DNA of 64,000 nt from Paracoccaceae bacterium. Lineage in GTDB: Bacteria; Pseudomonadota; Alphaproteobacteria; Rhodobacterales; Rhodobacteraceae. The notes under the pieces were generated by a model. That model was not told where the DNA came from, ran no database searches, and saw only the letters and a list, made by a program, of their open reading frames with translations. Of this stretch, positions 59,792 to 64,000 are shown piece by piece. Location of the stretch: contig JAIOYF010000004.1 of the NCBI GenBank assembly GCA_021741245.1, positions 186,001 through 250,000 of the forward strand, in the 5' to 3' direction. The translations under genes were made by a program, and so were the position numbers. Each line of letters begins with the position of its first letter. Position 1 is the stretch's first letter.

Positions 59792-60490
59792 ATGTCCCAT
59801 TCCATGAAACGTTCCCGCGTCAACCAGATCATGGCTGCCGCAGATGAGATGATCCGCCATTACGGCTTTGTCCTGCCGCCCTTTGCCTATTGGTCGCCCG
59901 ACGCCTTCAAGGCCAAGGCCCCGATGGCAAAACGCGTGATCAGCGGGCGCTGTGGCTGGGATATCACCGACTACGGGCAGGGCCGCTTTGACGATATGGG
60001 CCTGTTCCTCTTTACCCTGCGCAATGGCGAGCTGTCCGATCTGCAGCGGGGCGGCGGGATGTGCTATGCCGAAAAGCTGCTGATCAGCCGTCAGGACCAG
60101 CTTTCACCGATGCACACCCATGTGATCAAGGCCGAAGACATCATCAACCGTGGCGGGGCCACCTTGGTGGTCGAATTGTATGGCAGCGATGATGCCGGGA
60201 ATTTTGCCAAGGATCGCGGCGGTCTGGTGCGCTGCGACGGGATGGAGCGGCGCTATGGCCCCGGCGAAAAACTGAAACTTGCTCCGGGCGAAAGCGTGAC
60301 CCTGATGCCGGGCGATTGGCATGCATTCTGGGGCGAAGGCGGCGATGTCTTGATCGGTGAGGTCAGCACCGTGAACGACGATGTGACCGACAACATCTTT
60401 GTCGAACCCATCGGTCGCTTTGCCGATATCGAAGAGGATGAGGCCCCGACGCACCTTCTAGTCAGCGATTATGAGCGTTGGCTGGCCTGA
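59792..60490 (+). CDS. D-lyxose/D-mannose isomerase family protein
   Basis: A 232-residue cupin. Metal ligands are visible as H108, H110 and E115 in PMHTHVIKAED, and a later histidine in GDWHAFWGE. The family interconverts D-lyxose and D-xylulose or D-mannose and D-fructose. No sugar operon is beside it, so the physiological substrate is open. Confidence 0.85.
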   Translation: MSHSMKRSRVNQIMAAADEMIRHYGFVLPPFAYWSPDAFKAKAPMAKRVISGRCGWDITDYGQGRFDDMGLFLFTLRNGELSDLQRGGGMCYAEKLLISRQDQLSPMHTHVIKAEDIINRGGATLVVELYGSDDAGNFAKDRGGLVRCDGMERRYGPGEKLKLAPGESVTLMPGDWHAFWGEGGDVLIGEVSTVNDDVTDNIFVEPIGRFADIEEDEAPTHLLVSDYERWLA

Positions 60491-60567
60491 GGAATGCGCT
60501 TGGGTATCTGCTCATTTCCCATGTCTAATGAGTAGGTTGTGGTGCAATCCTCCCATTTTGGTTTAAC

Positions 60568-60596
60568 AAAAAAGGCCCCGCGCAAACGGGGCCTTT
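60568..60596 (-). terminator. Terminator behind the L,D-transpeptidase gene
   Basis: Stem AAAGGCCCCG / CGGGGCCTTT; read on the minus strand it ends in six or more T, so it mainly ends the minus-strand gene. Confidence 0.75.
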
Positions 60597-60646
60597 CCAT
60601 CAGTAATCCGCGCGGCGCCGAACATCTTTCAGCGCCGGGGGGCAAC

Positions 60647-61714
60647 TTAGCCTTGAGGGCACAGCCCGTTGACCAATGGCACAGGGCAGACCGGCGCTGT
60701 TGTGGTGGCGGCGGGCGGCGTCACAACCGGCGACGGATCAACCACCGGCATTGGCATGGCCGCCGGGGCCGTCGTCTCCGGGGGCACGACTGGCACGCTT
60801 GGTTGTGTGGTGGCCACCGGCGCGGTCACGGCGGCGGGAACACTTGTGGTGCCATTGTCCACAGCCACGCCCGGCAGGGCCGCGACAGGTGGCTGCGTCG
60901 TTGCGCCCGGCGCTACAGTGCCAGCCACGGGCGTAACCGTCGCCTCTTGATCAACCGTGGCAACCGCAGGTCTGGCGACCGGGGTTGGTTGCTTTTTCTT
61001 TGGCTGTGGTGGGGGCAGTTTCAGCCCCGTCGGCATGGATCCATCACGGTTCAACACCACAACCTTGGCGCCATCGGGCACACGGTTGTACAGATCCATC
61101 ACGTCTTGGTTGATCATCCGAATACAGCCAGAGGAGGCGTTCTTGCCAATCGACCACCAATCCGGGGTGCCGTGAATGCGATAGCCATAGTCGCGCCCAT
61201 TGGTCGTCAGGTAAAGTGCGCGCGCACCCAGCGGGTTCGTCGGGCCGCCCGGTTGGCCATTTTCCCATTTGGAAAGCTCGGGCTTGCGCTCGATCATCTC
61301 TTTGGGCGGCGTCCAGGTGGGCCATGGCTTGCGGTTGGTCACATTTGCCTCACCCGACCATTCAAAACCCGCCTTGCCGACGGATACGCCATAGCGGATC
61401 GCCTTGTTGGCCCCGGTGATGAAATACAGATGTTTCGCACCCGGATTTATGATGATGGTTCCAACCGGCTGGTTGGACACATATTCCACCTCTTGACGCT
61501 CAAACTCATCGGGCACTTTTTCGACCGGCACCGTGGGCACGCTAAAGCCGTTGTCCGACGTGCCAAGATACATGGCCGTGTTTTTTTCCAACGGCGCGGT
61601 GGCCGCCGCCGGCAGCACTGGCCCGGTCCCTTGGGGGGGTGTCGTCGGCACACAGGCAGACAACCCGGCGATCAAAGACATCCCAAGGGCAGCACGACGA
61701 AAGACGAGAGACAT
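60647..61714 (-). CDS. L,D-transpeptidase (YkuD) lipoprotein with Pro/Thr/Ala-rich tail
   Basis: A 355-residue envelope protein. The lipobox LSAC puts the lipidated cysteine at residue 21. The YkuD domain (about 75-230) has HGTPDWWSIG and the catalytic SSGCIRM. The last 130 residues are low-complexity, rich in P, T, A and V (e.g. PPPQPKKKQPTPV), and may span the periplasm. In the family it makes 3-3 peptidoglycan crosslinks or anchors proteins. ATG 61714 begins the signal sequence. Confidence 0.9.
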   Translation of the reverse strand: MSLVFRRAALGMSLIAGLSACVPTTPPQGTGPVLPAAATAPLEKNTAMYLGTSDNGFSVPTVPVEKVPDEFERQEVEYVSNQPVGTIIINPGAKHLYFITGANKAIRYGVSVGKAGFEWSGEANVTNRKPWPTWTPPKEMIERKPELSKWENGQPGGPTNPLGARALYLTTNGRDYGYRIHGTPDWWSIGKNASSGCIRMINQDVMDLYNRVPDGAKVVVLNRDGSMPTGLKLPPPQPKKKQPTPVARPAVATVDQEATVTPVAGTVAPGATTQPPVAALPGVAVDNGTTSVPAAVTAPVATTQPSVPVVPPETTAPAAMPMPVVDPSPVVTPPAATTTAPVCPVPLVNGLCPQG

Positions 61715-61795
61715 ATAAGCAATCCTGTCAAGGTGGCCGAAGGGCCACAAATTTTCGACTTTAGGGTAGCTTAGGGGAGGTATGACGTCAAAGGG

Positions 61796-62635
61796 TCAAA
61801 GCGTTGTGCGCACATCCCAAAGTTCCGGAAACAGCCGAACCTCCAACATACGGCGCAAATAGGCCACACCCGAGGTGCCGCCCGTGCCCCGCTTGAAGCC
61901 GATCACCCGTTCCACGGTTGTCACATGATTGAACCGCCAGCGGCGGAAATAGTCTTCAAAATCAACAAGTTTCTCTGCCAGCTCATAGGCTTCCCAATGG
62001 GTGGAGGTATCGCGATACACCGTTTGCCAGACCTCACGCACCCTTTCATCTGACGCCCAAGGGCTGCGGGACGGGCTTGCGATCACGTCTTCGGGAACCG
62101 GCAGCCCCTTGCGCAATAAATGGCCCAAGGCCGCTTGATACAGGCTGGGGCGGGCCAGTTCGGCCTCCAGTTTCTCCAAGATATCAGGGCGATGCGCGTG
62201 CGGCTTCACCATTGCCAGATTGCGGTTGCCCACCGAGAATTCGATCATCCGGTATTGCCAGGACTGAAACCCCGACGATTCGCCAAGACCTTCGCGAAAG
62301 GTGGTGTAATCGGCGGGGGTCATGGTGCGCAAAACGTCCCATGCCGTATTCAACTGCTCAAAGATTCGCGAGATTCGGGCCAGCATCTTGAAGGCTTCGC
62401 GCACATGACCGGCCTCGATCGCCGTCCGGGCGGCGTCAAGCTCGTGCAGCGCCAACTTCATCCATAATTCGCTGGTCTGATGCTGGATGATGAACAGCAT
62501 CTCGTCATGCGCCTGCGTCAGGCAGTTTTGCGCGGTCAGGATGCGGTCAATTGACAGATAGTCGCCATAGGACATGCGGCCATCAAACTGCATCTGGGCG
62601 CCATCTTCGGCGGGGTTGAACGGGCATTGCGACAT
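61796..62635 (-). CDS. kynA: Tryptophan 2,3-dioxygenase
   Basis: Haem dioxygenase that opens tryptophan to N-formylkynurenine. The 279-residue product has MSYGDYLSIDRIL, LFIIQHQTSELWMKL (the histidine contacts substrate), and RVIGFKRGTGGTSGVAYLRRM. It follows the kynU-acetyltransferase pair on the same strand. Confidence 0.96.
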   Translation of the reverse strand: MSQCPFNPAEDGAQMQFDGRMSYGDYLSIDRILTAQNCLTQAHDEMLFIIQHQTSELWMKLALHELDAARTAIEAGHVREAFKMLARISRIFEQLNTAWDVLRTMTPADYTTFREGLGESSGFQSWQYRMIEFSVGNRNLAMVKPHAHRPDILEKLEAELARPSLYQAALGHLLRKGLPVPEDVIASPSRSPWASDERVREVWQTVYRDTSTHWEAYELAEKLVDFEDYFRRWRFNHVTTVERVIGFKRGTGGTSGVAYLRRMLEVRLFPELWDVRTTL

Positions 62636-62663
62636 TGGTTTTCTCCTGTGAATGGGGGGGGGA

Positions 62664-62921
62664 TCAGGCGAAAACGACAGAACTTTCAGATTGGCTGATG
62701 GCGGCCCCCATCACACGCCACAACGCGGCCCAGCCTTGCGGGCGGCAGACGGGTGGCAGCCGCAGGGCAGGCTGGCCCAGTGGCGGCTGGGTGCGGGTCT
62801 TGCGGAACCCATGGGGCGTCATTGCGATCCCTTGACCACCCTGATGCCCCGACGTCCTGCCCAGCAACAGGCCAAAGCAGTGCCGCAATCTGACAGGGTG
62901 ATATTGGGTTTGGGTCATCAT
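62664..62921 (-). CDS. Possible small ORF (85 aa) in the kyn operon
   Basis: The ATG overlaps the stop of the acetyltransferase gene (ATGA), and the ORF fills most of the gap before kynA. The protein is basic, with no recognised domain (e.g. TPHGFRKTRTQPPLGQ). Only the overlap supports it; it may be spurious. Confidence 0.3.
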   Translation of the reverse strand: MMTQTQYHPVRLRHCFGLLLGRTSGHQGGQGIAMTPHGFRKTRTQPPLGQPALRLPPVCRPQGWAALWRVMGAAISQSESSVVFA

Positions 62922-63436
62922 GGGTGCGGGGGCGGCCCGTCGGCCCCGGTAGGGGCCCCGGCGGTCACGCCCGCAAGGTCCAGCGACATGGCAAAGCGGG
63001 TGAGTTTTTGATCGCCGATTTCGACCACCTCCGCCATGTCCACCTGCCAACCGCGCCTGCCAAAGAACCGACGGGCAAGGTGGCTTGCATGCACCGTCAA
63101 CCGGGACAGGCCCAAGCCACGGGCATGGGCGATCAGCCCCTCATAGAGGGCGGCTGAATGGCCCTTGCCCATCACCTCGGGCAGCACAAAAGCCATATCA
63201 AGATAGCCATCGGGACACAGCGACATAAAGCCCGTGATCACCCCGCCCTCCACCGACACATGGCACCATTGATCCAACAGCTTGTCCGGCGTGGTCAGAT
63301 CCACTTCGGGACTTGCGGCCCAAGCGGCACGTTGCGCAGGCGTATAGACGGCGGCGGCACCTTCGCGCACGGCGCGGTAGTAAACGGCCTTGCACGCCGC
63401 CCGGTCTTGGGGCTCGTAGGGCCGGGTCTGGATCAT
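62918..63436 (-). CDS. GNAT family N-acetyltransferase
   Basis: A 172-residue acetyl-CoA-dependent acetyltransferase. The acetyl-CoA loop corresponds to VLPEVMGKGHSAALYEGLIAHA, followed by LTVHASHLARRFFGRRGW, a usual GNAT C-terminal strand. ATG 63436 overlaps the kynU stop by 4 bases. Its substrate is unknown; the kyn setting could mean a kynurenine-pathway compound. Confidence 0.85.
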   Translation of the reverse strand: MIQTRPYEPQDRAACKAVYYRAVREGAAAVYTPAQRAAWAASPEVDLTTPDKLLDQWCHVSVEGGVITGFMSLCPDGYLDMAFVLPEVMGKGHSAALYEGLIAHARGLGLSRLTVHASHLARRFFGRRGWQVDMAEVVEIGDQKLTRFAMSLDLAGVTAGAPTGADGPPPHP

Positions 63437-64000
63437 GTCACCCGCGCCCGCGCCATGAATTCGGGACGGTCCCATGCACCTGTCGCCATGATGTCCGCCA
63501 AGATCGCCACCGCCCCCGCTACATCGTCAAAGGTGGTGTAAAGCGGGGTAAAGCCAAAGCGCAAGATGTCAGGCGCGCGGAAATCACCGATCACCCCGCG
63601 CGAAATCAAGGCCTGCATGATGGCATAGCCTTGCGGATGGCGGAAACTGACCTGTGAGCCGCGCTTGTCCCCATCGCGGGGCGAGGCAAGGGCCAGATCG
63701 GGGCAGGCCGCTTCGACCCCGGCGATGAACGCCTCGCACAGCGCGATGGAGCGTGTGCGCACATCTGCCATATCGGCCATGTCCCAGACATCAAGGCTGG
63801 CCTCCAGTGCTGCCATTTGCAGAACCGGGGGTGTGCCCACCCGCATCCGCTCGATCCCCGCGCCGGGGCGATAGGCCAGATCAAAGGCAAAGGGCGATTC
63901 ATGGCCAAGCCAGCCAGACAGGGCAGGGCGCACCACATCGGCGTGGCGCGGGGCGACATAGATAAAGGCCGGGCCACCGGGGCCTGCGTTCAGGTATTTA
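63433..64000 (-). CDS. kynU: Kynureninase, C-terminal part
   Basis: PLP enzyme that cleaves kynurenine to anthranilate and alanine. Only about 189 C-terminal residues lie in the window. The first visible codons read KYLNAGPGGPAFIYV, so the PLP lysine sits at the very edge. GWLGHESPFAFD and FGFTPLYTTFDDV are typical. It starts the kynU-acetyltransferase-kynA group. Confidence 0.93.
   Translation of the reverse strand, partial: KYLNAGPGGPAFIYVAPRHADVVRPALSGWLGHESPFAFDLAYRPGAGIERMRVGTPPVLQMAALEASLDVWDMADMADVRTRSIALCEAFIAGVEAACPDLALASPRDGDKRGSQVSFRHPQGYAIMQALISRGVIGDFRAPDILRFGFTPLYTTFDDVAGAVAILADIMATGAWDRPEFMARARVT

Noticed and set aside
60539-61774. Plus-strand ORF (411 aa) opposite the L,D-transpeptidase
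   Set aside because: Low-complexity G/R/H-rich shadow; the minus-strand gene has lipobox and catalytic motif.

Overview
The window is the photosynthesis gene cluster (PGC) of a purple, bacteriochlorophyll-a-making alphaproteobacterium, with flanking housekeeping genes. Gene order, high G+C, ATGA-coupled operons and protein features point to Rhodobacteraceae. A PufX protein follows pufM and no pufC is present, which places the reaction centre in the PufX-bearing Rhodobacter/Rhodobaca-type group; the species cannot be named from sequence alone. The cyclase present is the oxygen-dependent AcsF. The anaerobic bchE and bchJ genes, which in Rhodobacter lie between ppsR and bchG, are missing here. 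This suggests, but does not prove, a mainly aerobic phototroph.

Layout. 1-1573: fatty-acid/CoA genes (the end of an acyl-CoA ligase, and a crotonase). 1641-18346, mostly minus strand: cytochrome c2, hemA, then one long run bchF-N-B-H-L-M-lhaA-puhA-B-C-orf98-acsF-orf45-puhE, with one small plus-strand membrane gene wedged between hemA and puhE. 18676-20931: the regulators ppaA/aerR and ppsR. 21160-25097: bchG, a PucC-family gene, bchP, idi. 25105-29494 (minus): bchO, bchD, bchI, crtA. 29613-32776: crtI, crtB, tspO. 32804-35199 (minus): crtC, crtD. 35369-45537: the crtEF-bchCXYZ-pufQBALMX superoperon, closed by a strong terminator before dxs (45742-47673). 47818-64000 is ordinary chromosome: two unknown envelope proteins, a Pcm-like methyltransferase, a TolC-family channel, a PopZ-like protein, a DUF6280 protein, EF-P, YgfZ, an ABC exporter, a class V aminotransferase, a DUF305 protein, a glutamine amidotransferase, a lyxose isomerase-like protein, an L,D-transpeptidase lipoprotein, and tryptophan catabolism genes (kynA, an acetyltransferase, the end of kynU).

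How it works together. HemA supplies 5-aminolevulinate. BchH/D/I, BchM, AcsF, BchL/N/B, BchF, BchX/Y/Z, BchC, BchG and BchP make phytylated bacteriochlorophyll a. Dxs, Idi and CrtE supply isoprenoids. CrtB, I, C, D, F and A make spheroidene/spheroidenone-type carotenoids. PufBA, PufLM, PuhA and PufX with assembly factors (PufQ, LhaA, PuhB, PuhC, PuhE) form the RC-LH1 core, and cytochrome c2 re-reduces it. Nine exact intergenic TGT-N12-ACA palindromes (PpsR/CrtJ operators) mark the promoters of bchF, bchG, crtA/crtI, crtD/crtE and bchC; a tenth lies inside crtF.

No mobile element, CRISPR array or RNA gene was seen. No wholly new system is apparent. The most interesting points are small overlapping or coupled ORFs, a crtD/crtC overlap that hides a conserved CrtC N-terminus, possible leaderless PpsR-controlled promoters, and a repeated intercistronic element that also lies inside bchB.
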